From Chrysochromulina tobinii (Eukaryota; Haptophyta; Prymnesiales; Chrysochromulinaceae): DNA of 51,322 nt. The stretch's first letter is position 1; each line of letters starts with the position of its first letter. The notes beneath the pieces are model-generated. The model made no database searches and had not been told where the DNA came from. It saw nothing but the letters and a program-made list of their open reading frames with translations. Location of the stretch: positions 1 to 51,322 of the forward strand of contig JWZX01003361.1 in assembly GCA_001275005.1 (NCBI GenBank), in the 5' to 3' direction. Below are positions 37,780 to 46,933 of the stretch, piece by piece. A program made the position numbers and the translations under genes.

Positions 37780-37789
37780 TGTAAATAAA
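37780..37789 (+). promoter_or_regulatory. Putative polyadenylation signal of IFT27
   Basis: TGTAA overlapping AATAAA starts 3 bp after the IFT27 stop. TGTAA is the green-algal signal and AATAAA the animal one; which, if either, is used here is unknown. Confidence 0.35.
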
Positions 37790-38295
37790 GTATATTCCCG
37801 CGCAAAGTTCGTATGGTAGCTCGTGAGGTTCATTGATTGCCGGCACTTCAACTTGACGTTTGCAGCGTTACAACCGCTTCAACATGCGAGATGCGTTTCA
37901 TTCATATCCACGACGAGACTACTGAGGGGAGCAGCCAAAAGCGGCCATTGAGTATCCGATTGACGATTGAGGTTTTTGAGCGCCTAAGAGCGCCTATGCG
38001 CCTTGACCCTTAGGCACCCTTGTCTGCGTTGTCATTGACGTGCGGTGTTACCGCACAGCACTGTGACAGTTGAAGGTAGTAGAAGTAGGTAGCTGTCGAC
38101 CTGTGTCCGGTGAGTGATCTCTGATCACTTCGCCCTTGCCTGTCGAGCTTAATCTGTTCGGCCGGAATACCGCGTCGCGCCGCGTCGGAGCGCGAAACTC
38201 TCATCAAGTCGGCATGCGCCCCCTTCACGGCGAAGGGTGTAACGTCTGTAACGGGCCCCTAACGGCCCCGCGAGCCGAGGAGAAGGCGTTTGCCC
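37790..38295. other. Intergenic, no gene seen
   Basis: Lies between IFT27 and the MYND gene, same strand. CTTCAACTTGACG sits at 37846-37858 and a GAGCGCCTAAGAGCGCCTATGCGCC repeat at about 37978-38002. No coding feature was supported. Confidence 0.4.
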
Positions 38296-39360
38296 ATGCC
38301 TCTCGAGCTCTTCGACGACCCGCATCGTGCCAAGGCGGCGCGCGAGGAGGCCATCGCCAAGCACGGCGGTGCCAAGACGGTGGCGCTCGAGGAAGCCATC
38401 ATCATCAACAGCAGCGACGACGCCGCGCCCACTGGCAGCAAGCAGTGCGCCCAGTGCAACCGCCCTGGCGCACGCTTGCGCTGCTCGCGTTGCAAGTGCG
38501 TGTGCTACTGCTCGGCGGCCTGCCAACGCGCCGCGTGGGCCGTGCACAAGCGCACATGCCTCGCGGCCCCCGCTGTCTCGGCCGCTGTCTCGGCCACGGC
38601 GATGGCCGCCGTCGAGGCGGCCGAGGCAGCGGGCCTGGATCGGGAGCACGTCAAGGTGCTGGCGCAGCACGTGCGGCCGGCGCCGATGGCGACAAGCACC
38701 ACCTTACAGGGCAGCGCCGTCCCCGCCGTGAAGCTGGTCGACGCCATCTGTGCGGGAGTCCTGGACGGCACGCTTCGTGCCTTTTCGGACGAGCCCAACT
38801 ACTCGCGCCTGGTGCTCGTCTCGTGCGACAAGTCGGGCGGTGTCACGTACCATCAGCACGGCGTCGAAGCCACGCTGACCATCACTCGCATCGGCCCCAA
38901 CGGCCGGCCCGAGGTCTTGTCGGAGCTGCTCGAGATGGAGGAGCGTGCGCACTCGTTCCGGTGCCCCAGCGTACTCGATGCCTCCAACAGCGACCTGATC
39001 GACCGCGCGCGCGCCGGCTGGTTGATGGGCGACCACATCAAGCTCTTGGACCTGAAGGACGCCGGCCTTCTTCGGATGGATGCGCCGACGCTCACGAGGC
39101 AGTTTGGGCGGGCGCTCGCGGTGTTCGATGCATGCAAGGCGCGAGGCCCTCCTCACTACGCCATCAAGGTGGACGCGGCCGTGCCGGACGATCAGGGCGA
39201 CAACCTCGTCCTGGTGGAGCAAATGCTGGGTGAGACGGCGCTGCGTTGTGTGCTTGGGAGGGATGCGCTCGAGCGGCTCGAGAGAAAGCAGTGCCCGTCG
39301 CTGGACGAGGTGAGGCAGGCCTTTGGCGTGTTTGAGACGATGCGTCGCACACACGCCTGA
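38296..39360 (+). CDS. MYND-type zinc finger protein
   Basis: 354 aa, single exon. Residues 51-88 are a complete MYND finger: C51-x2-C54, C63-x2-C66, C72-x3-C76, H84-x3-C88, with the typical YC and H....C spacing. MYND fingers bind proline-containing peptides. The remaining 265 residues are mostly helical with no recognised catalytic domain. Ordered segments include AVKLVDAICAGVLDGTLRAF, YSRLVLVSCDKSGGVTYHQ and LGRDALERLERKQCPSLDEV. No SET domain is present, so it is not a SMYD enzyme. It is probably a protein-interaction adaptor. The start at 38296 is the first ATG in frame. Confidence 0.82.
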   Translation: MPLELFDDPHRAKAAREEAIAKHGGAKTVALEEAIIINSSDDAAPTGSKQCAQCNRPGARLRCSRCKCVCYCSAACQRAAWAVHKRTCLAAPAVSAAVSATAMAAVEAAEAAGLDREHVKVLAQHVRPAPMATSTTLQGSAVPAVKLVDAICAGVLDGTLRAFSDEPNYSRLVLVSCDKSGGVTYHQHGVEATLTITRIGPNGRPEVLSELLEMEERAHSFRCPSVLDASNSDLIDRARAGWLMGDHIKLLDLKDAGLLRMDAPTLTRQFGRALAVFDACKARGPPHYAIKVDAAVPDDQGDNLVLVEQMLGETALRCVLGRDALERLERKQCPSLDEVRQAFGVFETMRRTHA

Positions 39361-39547
39361 TGGGCGCCGTACGCATGTGCCATGGGTTAGAAAAATAGTC
39401 GAGACGTTTTCGTTCACACCACAGCTGGAACCTTGCGCTCGACCTTGTTCGAGGATTCCTCAACAGGGTACACGAAGGAGCGAGCGAGCGAGCGACGCTC
39501 GGGGGTTGCTGCGAGACCACAGGACCTTTGCGGTTCAACTTTGCGGC

Positions 39548-41192
39548 ATGGCCGACAGCAGGGCTGTCGCAAAAAGCGGCATCTTGGTGAAGCAGGGTGC
39601 GCGCCACACGCCCTGCCACCGCTGTGCATGCGCGTGCAACTTATGGCCACGCCTTTTTGGCCAGTCCTCAGCGCGGCATGACGTTTCCGAGACCTTCCCG
39701 CAACTCGCTGCGCGCTGACGGAGTGCGGCTGCGCGTCGTGTGGCCAGGGCATGTGTGGAGAAGTTGGAAGGAGCGCTGGTTTGTGCTGGACGGCCATCTG
39801 CTCAAGTACTACAAGGGCTCGGGCGCTGACGGGACATCGGTGGACACCACCGGCGAGCTCAAGGGCGTGATTGCCTTGCAAGGCTGCCAGGTCACCACGT
39901 GCGAGCCGAAAGAGGCGGATGGCAAGCAGTGCTGCTTCAAGATCACGCCCGCGTCGCGCAAAGTGTACATCATCAAAGCGCCAGACGTGGACACACGCGA
40001 CTCATGGATCGAGGCGGTGCGTGTCAACGCGGGGCTGCAGATGACTGGCGGGGAGGGCGGCGCGAGCTCTTCGATCGACCTGATGGGCGAGGCGGATCGA
40101 GCGCAGACGAAGAATGCGGTCGAGGGCGGCGACGAGAACGTGACGCTCGGCGACTTTGAGCTGCTCAAGGTCATCGGCCGCGGCACCTACGGCAAAGTGA
40201 TGCAAGTGCGCCGCCGGGACACGGGCGAGGTGTACGCGATGAAGGTGCTCAAGAAGGAGAACATCTTCGCGCGCAACGACCCTAAGGACCTGCAGCACAC
40301 AATCGCCGAGCGCAATGTCCTCGCGCTCATCAACACGCAGGAGCATCCCTTCATCCTCGGCCTCAAGTACGCGTTCCACACGCCCGCGAAGCTCTACTAC
40401 GTGCTCAACTTCTGTAACGGCGGCGACCTCTACTATCTGCTCTCGCGGTGCAAAAAGTTCAAGGAGGCACAGGCGCGCTTCTATGCGGGCGAGATCTTCC
40501 TCGCACTGCAGCACCTGCACAAGCTCGGCGTCATCTACCGAGACCTCAAGCCGGAGAATGTTCTCCTTTACGGCGACGGCCACGTCAAGCTGACGGATTT
40601 TGGACTCTCCAAGGAGAGTAGCACGGCCGAGACCTTTTGCGGCACGCCCGTGTACCTGGCGCCCGAGATCTGGCTGCGCAAGACCTATGGCTTCGAGGTC
40701 GACTGGTGGTCTCTGGGCTGTGTCCTGTTCGAGATGGTGAGCAGCTTGCCCCCCTTTTGGGGCGACACCATCAAGGACGTGTACAAGAAGGTGATCCACA
40801 CGACGCCCGCCTTCCCGCCGATGACGCCCGAGTGTCAATCGTGCATCGAGCGGCTGCTCGAGCGCGATCCCGCACGGCGGCTGGGCTCGGAGTCCAATGG
40901 CGAGGGCATTCGCGTGCACGAGTTCTTTGCGGGCCTCGAGTGGGACGCGCTGCTCTCCAAGCAGACCCGGCCACCCTTCAAATCCAAGATGGCCTCGTCG
41001 GAAGACACGCAAAATTTCCACAAGGCCTTCACCGGGCAGAAGGCCATCGACTCGGTCACCGACCTTTCCGCACTCACCGACTCCCAGGAGAAGCACTTCG
41101 AGGGATTCACCTACGTGCCTGGGTCTGCTCCCCAGGGCGCTGGTGAGCCCACACCGCCGCCACCCGCCCCGAGTGCTACCTCTTCAGAGTGA
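39548..41192 (+). CDS. PH-domain AGC kinase, AKT/PKB-like
   Basis: Model: join(39548..39596, 39748..41192), 497 aa; the 151-bp intron splits the PH domain (ILVKQG|HVWRSWKERWFVL). Residues 8-112 are a PH domain ending DSWIEAV, which would bind phosphoinositides. The kinase domain (about 147-410) is complete: GRGTYGKV, AMKVLKKE (Lys), YRDLKPEN, DFGLSKE, activation loop TFCGTPVYLAPE with the PDK1-site Thr. The AGC tail ends with the hydrophobic motif FEGFTY (F-x-x-F-T-Y), the TORC2-type site. The N-terminal PH order is that of AKT. It is predicted to act downstream of PI3K-like lipid signals at the membrane. The C-terminal tail is proline-rich. Confidence 0.92.
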
Positions 41193-41764
41193 CCTTTTCT
41201 AATTGTGACCCCCCCTTAGACGGCTCCCCCCCCGGGAACGTCGCTAAATAATAGCCTAACTAAAGCGTAAAGCCTAACGTGCTAACGAAAGCCCCGCCTT
41301 ACGTTAACAAAGTAGAAACAAGAAAGTACAAACGTAACCGTTGGGACTTGGGTAACCGTATCCCGACGCCGCGCCCCCGCGACCGCGCGCGGCGAGCTCC
41401 GGTATACGCGGCGTCTTACCCTCGAGATGCCGAGTCCCGGTCTGTCCCTCCCGGCACCGCACGCGTCCCGCCATGGAAAGGATGGATGTCTGAAGCGTCC
41501 CGCTCCCGGCCATACACCGGCACATCCAGCAGTCCACCTCCGTCGTGCGACCATTGCGTGCGTGCGACCCCTGCGGCTGCGCCCTGGCCCCCTCGCACGT
41601 CGCCCCTGGCCCTGGCCACAGTCACCCTCTCCGCGGCTACTTGAAACTTGAATAATAGATCTTGAACTTGAACGGCTCTCGCATCAAGTACATTGTAAGT
41701 TCTGAAGCTGACCTTTTTGTGAGCGACCGAATACCTCGGTGTCGTCCGTGCACGGTGCGGTCGG
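41193..41764. other. Intergenic, no gene seen
   Basis: Homopolymer C runs at about 41209 and 41227, a CTAACGTGCTAACG/GTTAACAAAG region near 41270-41312, and TTGAA direct/inverted repeats at 41640-41672, about 95-125 bp before the TRAPPC4 start. Confidence 0.4.
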
Positions 41765-42247
41765 ATGGGCCTCTTGAGCCTCTACATCAACAACAAGGCG
41801 GGTGGTCTTATCTACCACAAGGTGTGCACGCGCATCCGCCTTCTGCGTCCGCTCGCGGCTCGATGATCACGCGTGCATCCGCTCGCGCAGGACTTTGCGG
41901 CGCACTGTCCAAGTTTGGATGTGAATGACCACCTTCGGCTCGCCTCCACGTTTAGCGGTCTCGCCCTCATCATGAAGCAGCTTTCGCCGGTGCCCGGCTC
42001 CGGCAAAATGGTCGAGCTCGAGTGCGACAGCTTCGTGCTGCAATCGTTCGACACAGCGACGGGCCTCAAGTTCTTCCTCACTGCCGACCCAGACTCACGA
42101 CACATCGATGCTGTCCTCAAAGAGGTCTACGTGTTGTACTCGGACTACGTGCTGAAGAATCCCTTCTACGAGCTTGACATGCCCATCCAATGCTCGAAGT
42201 TTGACGAGAAAGTGCAGAAGCTTGCGGCGGACTACAATAGGAGGTGA
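41765..42247 (+). CDS. TRAPPC4: TRAPP complex subunit 4 (Trs23)
   Basis: Model: join(41765..41821, 41891..42247), 137 aa; a 69-bp GT-AG intron joins AGGLIYHK to DFAAHCPSL in frame. The protein is a longin-fold TRAPP core subunit: MGLLSLYINNKAGGLIY, NDHLRLASTFSGL, VLQSFDTATGLKFFLTAD, LYSDYVLKNPFYELDMPI and FDEKVQKLA. Length matches the longin-only form, without the PDZ-like insert of animal TRAPPC4. TRAPP is the Ypt1/Rab1 exchange factor and tether in ER-Golgi traffic. Confidence 0.93.
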
Positions 42248-42827
42248 ACCCTCACAACACATGTGCACAGGCGCTCTGGGCCGCAGCACCCCGCACAGAG
42301 GCTCGATCCTACGAGCTGTCAGGTTAAAAGAGAGAGAGAGAGAGATAGTGGGCCGAACTCGACATACTTAGGCCACAAAGGCCTCGAGTCTACTTCCATC
42401 TTGCGTGCGCAAGTCGGACTAGGAAGTCGTCCGGGCGCGGTGGTGCTGCGTGCGCGTTGGAGCGCGCGACCCGGCAAGACCCGGCGCGCGCGCGGTCGTC
42501 GCCGGTCCGGATAACGGATAGCTGTTTTTTAGGGTCATTTCACGCGTACATAGCTACGTACGTCAGTTGCCACACATACTTGAGACTTGCGTTGCGGACA
42601 TGCAGCGCGTCACCACAGATTCGGAACCCTCCACCGCCCGGCGCGCCGCGCTCAGAGGCGTCCCGCTCGGAGGAACAAACAACAAAGAAACGGGCAGTGT
42701 GTCACACGGGTTCGAAAAGACCAGTCCAGGATCTCTCCTCTGTCAAGGCGTGACGCTCTCGGATCCGCGCGCACATGGTACGGCTGATACGCGCGCGCCG
42801 TCTCCTTTCGTCTATCGCCTATAGACC
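42248..42827. other. Convergent intergenic region
   Basis: An AG microsatellite (about 42329-42346) and a CGTACATAGCTACGTACG-type palindromic stretch near 42544-42562. No gene was seen. Confidence 0.4.
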
Positions 42828-43529
42828 TCATGCCAGATTGGTGAGCTCAAACCGCTTCGGCAGCTGCTCGTTCACGTAGAGATGGCAGCCGTCGTTACGC
42901 ATCTTGATGAGGATGCGAGCGATGTTGCGCGTGTCGTCGATACCCGAATGCAACCGCCCCTCAAACTTGAGATTCTGACGCTCGAGCATCTTGTGAATCT
43001 TGAGATTCCTCGTATTGTAGAATTCGGCGAACATCGACTTGATGTTAACCCACTTGGCGTAGTAAGCGGCCATCGGGATTCCTTTTCGACTGCACTCACC
43101 AGCTAGAAAGAAGCGCAGGTCGAAGGGGCCATCCGCAGCGAATGCAAAGTTCTTGTTCTCGTCCGTATACTCCAAACCCTTGGCGATGCGCCACACCTCA
43201 AACGCCGCAAGCACCTCGGGGAGCGTCGGTGCGCTGTCCACTTGCCCCTGCGTGATGCCAGTCAGCCGCGTGCAAAACTCCGTGAGCGTCGTGTTGACCG
43301 TTGGGCGCACAAAGGAGCGAAACTCGGCGATAGCCGCCGGGCCTCCCTCTGCGAGCAGGTCCACGAGCACCACCGGAAATTCGATGATCTCGTGCTGGTA
43401 GCTGTTGGTGAACTCGTCACACGTTGCCTCAACGTCAAGCACACAAACATACTGGAATGGCGGAGCCGGCAGCGCTTTGGACGGGCGCTGATGCCTTGCG
43501 AGGTGCGTGGTTGGTGGCGCGGCGAGCAT
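42828..43529 (-). CDS. ERI1-family 3'-5' exoribonuclease (DEDDh)
   Basis: 233 aa from the ATG at 43529; the frame is open to 43763, but the extra residues look non-coding. The exonuclease motifs are intact: D32-V-E34-ATC (Exo I), the GITQGQVD region, FAADGPFDLRFFL (Exo II Asp) and HSGIDDTRNIARI (Exo III His and Asp). Spacing and the EIIEFPVVLVD strand match ERI1/ERI2/ERI3 (Snipper) nucleases that trim histone mRNA, 5.8S rRNA or small RNAs. The SAP domain of ERI1 is absent, so it is closer to the short ERI3/prion-interactor-like forms. Single exon. Confidence 0.88.
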   Translation of the reverse strand: MLAAPPTTHLARHQRPSKALPAPPFQYVCVLDVEATCDEFTNSYQHEIIEFPVVLVDLLAEGGPAAIAEFRSFVRPTVNTTLTEFCTRLTGITQGQVDSAPTLPEVLAAFEVWRIAKGLEYTDENKNFAFAADGPFDLRFFLAGECSRKGIPMAAYYAKWVNIKSMFAEFYNTRNLKIHKMLERQNLKFEGRLHSGIDDTRNIARILIKMRNDGCHLYVNEQLPKRFELTNLA

Positions 43530-44243
43530 TACATCCAAGTTGGATGCTCGCTCGCCCGCTGCCTCGCCGCGCCTCCGCCGGCGCGTGCGCCGAGAGATTG
43601 GGTCCAGATGGCTGGAGATTGGCGGAGGCGCACGGCAGCAGCTGTAGCGATTCGGTTGAGCCGCGCGTAGACGGCCGTAGCTGCTGCTGGTTATAGCGAT
43701 GCCGCCATAGTGGATCGTGCTTGGCAAGAAGCACACGGCCATCAACATCACGTGGACCGCCATCCAGGCCCGTGGATGGGCCTCCGTGCGGAGAGCTTTT
43801 TGATTGTGTTGTGAAATCTGAAATGTTTGAGACCGTCTTTCCCCACCACCCCACTCGATTGTCGTTTCGTCCCGAGAGCCGTTCTGTGGCCGTGCCCTAA
43901 ATGTTTAGAGTGCTACCGTCGGCTTCCCCGCACCCCTGTTTGTCGCCCTCCGCCACTCCTTCGTGGTGCTCCCGAGCGTTACATATTGAACACAAGCGCA
44001 TGCCGCATGGGTCTTGCAGCCGGGGACAATATTGTTTCAGCCTCTGGCCGTGCACGCTTCTCGGCGGTGCTGCCGCTGTTCATCGCCACCGCCGCTGTCA
44101 GGACTCGGTGACCCACGGGCCCGGGCTGCGGGGCTCGGTGGGCCACCTCAGCTAAGGTGCCACAGCGCCAGCGTTGGGGCGCGCCGCGCGCACGCCCGCC
44201 TCGGCTGCCGGCGGCTCGTCCTTGAATGGCGGCGCGGCCCCTG
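43530..44243. other. Intergenic, no gene seen
   Basis: Upstream flank of the exonuclease gene plus unassigned sequence. Frames are short with arginine/proline-rich translations; none resembles a protein. Confidence 0.4.
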
Positions 44244-44274
44244 TTAGGGTTAGGCAAGTTAGGGTTAGGTTAGG
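44244..44274 (+). repeat. Interstitial telomere-like repeats
   Basis: TTAGGGTTAGG (44244-44254) and TTAGGGTTAGGTTAGG (44259-44274), separated by CAAG. They abut the duplicated LRR-gene segment that starts at 44288. Confidence 0.7.
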
Positions 44275-44287
44275 CAAGGCATGATTG

Positions 44288-44435
44288 CGAGAGTCGGAAG
44301 AGCCGGACCTGCTCTTCCAACTTTCCGAGCCGGACCTGCTCTTCCGACTTTCCGGCTCTTCCGTCTGGACTTGAAGCCCAGCTCTTGGAACGTGGCCCCA
44401 CGCTTCAACTAGCGAGCCGGTCGAGGTCGTCGAGG
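44288..44435 (-). pseudogene. Duplicated fragment of the adjacent LRR gene
   Basis: This segment repeats 44672-44788 with minor changes. On the minus strand it encodes the same LLDDLDA-like, RGATFQELGFKSRRKSRK and VGRAGPA stretches, and has an extra tandem copy of the VGRAGPA unit. It follows the second LRR of the main copy and brings in a stop, so the LRR array is cut short here. Confidence 0.65.
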
Positions 44436-44675
44436 AATCCCTGAGCAGTGCGCAAAGGCGCCCTCACCAATGCTCGTAAGGGTGTCGGGCAGCACAATCG
44501 ATGTCATCGCAGTGCAGTCCGCGAAAGCGCCGGAGCCGAGGCTTGTGAGGCCCGTCGGCAGCTTGATTGATGTCATTGATGTGTCCCCGCGGAAAAGGCC
44601 CGGCGGCACGCGCGCCTTGCCATGGTGCAGCGCGCACGCCGCGAGCAGAACCTCGATGGGCGCCTCACCCTCGCG

Positions 44676-44706
44676 AGTCGGAAGAGCCGGACCTGCTCTT
44701 CCGACT
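44676..44706. repeat. Perfect 12-bp hairpin
   Basis: AGTCGGAAGAGC, 7-nt loop CGGACCT, GCTCTTCCGACT. A related, imperfect copy occurs in the duplicated fragment around 44292-44320. Confidence 0.8.
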
Positions 44707-44794
44707 TTCCGGCTCTTCCGTCTGGACTTGAAGCCCAGCTCTTGGAACGTGGCCCCACGCTTCAAGCGAGCGTCGAGGTCGTCGAGGAGCGCCC

Positions 44795-44990
44795 GCTGCG
44801 GATTGGATTGACGGCCCGACGCTGGCGTGCTGCGGATTGACGGCCCAACGCTGGCGCGCTGCGGATTGACGGCCTGACGCTGGCGCGCTGCGGCCGTCGC
44901 TGGCGTGCTGCGGATTGACGGCCCAACGCTGGCGCGCTGCGGATTGACGGCCTGACGCTGGCGCGCTGCGGATTGACGGCCGAGCGGGCA
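44795..44990 (-). repeat. 29-bp minisatellite within the LRR gene
   Basis: Seven units starting GCTGCGGATTGACGGCC begin at 44795, 44829, 44858, 44887, 44907, 44936 and 44965. Spacing is 29 bp, with one 5-bp insertion and one 9-bp deletion. 29 is not a multiple of 3, so each unit gained or lost shifts the frame. Confidence 0.85.
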
Positions 44991-45165
44991 CGCAGGCGCT
45001 CGAGCTCCTGGGCTTCGCGTTGGAGGTGGATTAGGAGGTGGAAGGCCTTGTGCTCGCGCACCCACGTCTCCGCCGACTGCAGGCGCGCTAAAGGCACGTC
45101 CTTCGAGTAGGGAGAGCCTGAAACACGGCTCTCCCACTCTCGAGATCCGGGTTAGATCCGGGTAG

Positions 45166-45499
45166 TGTGTGGTCAATGTGCCGCGGGGCCTTTTTGCTAA
45201 GGGGGCAGCCACTTCACTCGCCTCCGCCGGGGAGTTTTATAGCCACAGCCGTGGACCAGGCCGTGGATTCGTCCACTTTTCTGGCAGGTTGCCGTTTCAT
45301 GAACCTGTTCGTGACGAGGAATCTGGTCCCCCAGAGTCTCCCAGGGGATTTAGGACCCTTGGTCGAGCTCCGAACGACGGACCCCGAGCTGCAACTGATC
45401 GTGCCGGCGATGCATTTTGCAGAGCATGCCCATATGAACAAGTTTTTCGGGCACGATGACGTGGCTGGCATCGAGCAGGTTGTCCTTGTGCCCTTCAAC
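45166..45499 (+). repeat. Direct duplication, copy 1 (334 bp)
   Basis: Near-identical to 45778-46135. One frame reads through it with a protein-like sequence (FLAGCRFMNLFVTRNLVPQS, ELQLIVPAMHFAEHAHM, FFGHDDVAGIEQVVLVPFN). The origin (old coding exon, transposon relic or UTR) is not identified. A Ser/Asp-rich then Lys/Arg-rich stretch immediately after copy 1 (ERSDDSFVDSDLAILDEVVV, PKKRPAGGSLSKLNRKK, stop at about 45671) in another frame resembles the C-terminal tail of a nuclear protein. Confidence 0.8.
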
Positions 45500-45777
45500 G
45501 GAGGACGAGCGCTCGGACGACAGCTTCGTCGACTCCGACCTGGCGATTCTCGACGAAGTGGTCGTGCCCGATGCAAAGGCGCGGCTGCCCAAGAAGCGTC
45601 CTGCCGGTGGCTCGCTCTCAAAGCTCAACCGGAAGAAGGCCGTCTCAGCGGCAGCACAAGAGCCGCTCTAGCTCATCAGCGGCGGCGAAGCGCTGGAGGG
45701 CTGCGTGGTGGCGCGGCGCGCTCCCGCCACGGTGGATCAGGCCAAACAGCACAGCTAGTTTGTGTGTGTAGCGAGAT

Positions 45778-46135
45778 TGTGTGGTCAATGTGCCGCGGGG
45801 CCTTTTTGCTAAGGGGGCAGCCACTTCACTCGCCGCCGCCGGGGAGTTATTTACCCTTGGAGTTTTATAGCCACAGCCGTGGACCTGGCCGTGGATTCGT
45901 CCGCTTTTCTGGCAGGTTGCCGTTTCATGAACCTGTTCGTGACGAGGAATCTGGTCCCCCAGAGTCTCCCAGGGGATTTAGGACCCTTGGTCGAGCTCCG
46001 AACGACGGACCCCGAGCTGCAACTGATCGTGCCGGCGATGCATTTTGCAGAGCATGCCCATATGAAGTTATGAACAAGTTTTTCGGGCACGATGACGTGG
46101 CTGGCATCGAGCAGGTTGTCCTTGTGCCCTTCAAC
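45778..46135 (+). repeat. Direct duplication, copy 2 (358 bp)
   Basis: Differs from copy 1 by a 16-bp insertion after CCGGGGAG (near 45846), an 8-bp insertion AAGTTATG-like near 46064, and a few substitutions. The two insertions total 24 bp, but each alone shifts the frame. Confidence 0.8.
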
Positions 46136-46255
46136 TCACACACGATAGTCAGCCGTGAGCATTCATTGAGTGCAATACATGCTGATGCTCCTAGTTCTGT
46201 TCACCATTCATTGAGTGCTGCCCTGTGCCCTCGCGCGTGACAGAATCGCATCAGC

Positions 46256-46933
46256 ATGCTCCTCAGCAGCCCTGCTTTCCATCCCGCACCTCTTCACAAA
46301 ATCCCTTCTCTCCCCCCCTTCCCCCCATCACCCTTCACACCGCATGCGCTTCACACTACGTTGAGAATCTTTACAGCCCGTTCACAAGAAGGCCTTCCTA
46401 AACGAATGCACGAGCGCACGCGACGGGCCGCACGCGAGGTTGCGGCAGCAGCACGCTTCCCGCCTGGCGGCATGCCGATGGGGCCATGGCCAGGCAGCGG
46501 TGACGGCATGTTCCTCGGCGGCATGCCGTACGGCGGTGGCATGGTCCCTGGTATCCTCGGTGGCGACTTTGATCCGGGCGGTGGACTGCCGCCGCCCTCC
46601 GGTCCGAACCCCTTTGGCGGCCGCGGCGGGCCATACGGCGGTGGCGGTCTGCCATTTGGCGGCGGCGGTCTGCCATTTGGCGGTGGCGGTCTGCCCGCCG
46701 GCCCCGGAGGATTCCTTCCTCCGGGCGCCGTGCCGCCCGGCGCGCGGCACGATCTGATCTCGCCCCTCCTCGATCCAGATGGCATGATTGGCATGGGCGG
46801 CGGTCTGGGTGGTGGTATGGGCGGCAGAGGGCGTGGGCGCGGGCGAGGCGGCGGGCGGGGTGGCTTCTTCCCAACCATGCCGGGAGGCGGCGGCGGCTTC
46901 GATGGGTGGGACCCAGCGGGTGGCATGCTTTGA
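46256..46933 (+). CDS. Gly/Pro-rich protein with PI31 (PSMF1) C-terminal motif
   Basis: 225 aa as an open frame. From about residue 70 the sequence follows the PI31_Prot_C pattern of proteasome inhibitor PI31: PPGGMPMGPWPGSGDGMF, GGDFDPGGGLPPPSGPNPF and the diagnostic LPPGAVPPGARHDLISPLL. Runs of GGGGLPFGG and a GRGRGRGRGGGRGG stretch are then followed by a GGFDGWDPAGGML end. The globular N-terminal FP domain that dimerises PI31 is absent; upstream lies the duplicated island. It is either a lone C-terminal exon whose 5' exons were missed, a gene truncated by the duplication, or a short paralogue. The family regulates 20S proteasome activity and transport. The start is uncertain: the first 55 residues look like UTR, and MHERTRRAAREV (about 46406) is an alternative. 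Confidence 0.55.
   Translation: MLLSSPAFHPAPLHKIPSLPPFPPSPFTPHALHTTLRIFTARSQEGLPKRMHERTRRAAREVAAAARFPPGGMPMGPWPGSGDGMFLGGMPYGGGMVPGILGGDFDPGGGLPPPSGPNPFGGRGGPYGGGGLPFGGGGLPFGGGGLPAGPGGFLPPGAVPPGARHDLISPLLDPDGMIGMGGGLGGGMGGRGRGRGRGGGRGGFFPTMPGGGGGFDGWDPAGGML

Larger units (their letters stand above)
44409..45097 (-). pseudogene. BspA-like leucine-rich-repeat protein, frame-broken
   Basis: From the N-terminus: a helical stretch in one frame (RLQSAETWVREHKAFHLLI, then LQREAQELERLR), a 29-bp minisatellite, then another frame with LLDDLDARLKRGATFQELGF, a basic RRKSRKVGRAGPA segment, APIEVLLAACALHHGKA and two BspA/LRR_5 repeats (MTSIKLPTGLTSLGSGAFAD; MTSIVLPDTLTSIGEGAFAH). Frames before and after the minisatellite differ by one base. 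Only two LRRs remain, where surface proteins of this type usually have many; the array is truncated by a duplicated fragment. It could also be a short spliced gene, but disruption is the simplest reading. LRR_5 proteins are typically surface-exposed and occur in large families in algae. Confidence 0.6.

Noticed and set aside
45167-46240. 357-codon frame spanning both duplicated copies as one gene
   Set aside because: It reads the two copies in different frames, so at least one half cannot be the conserved coding frame.
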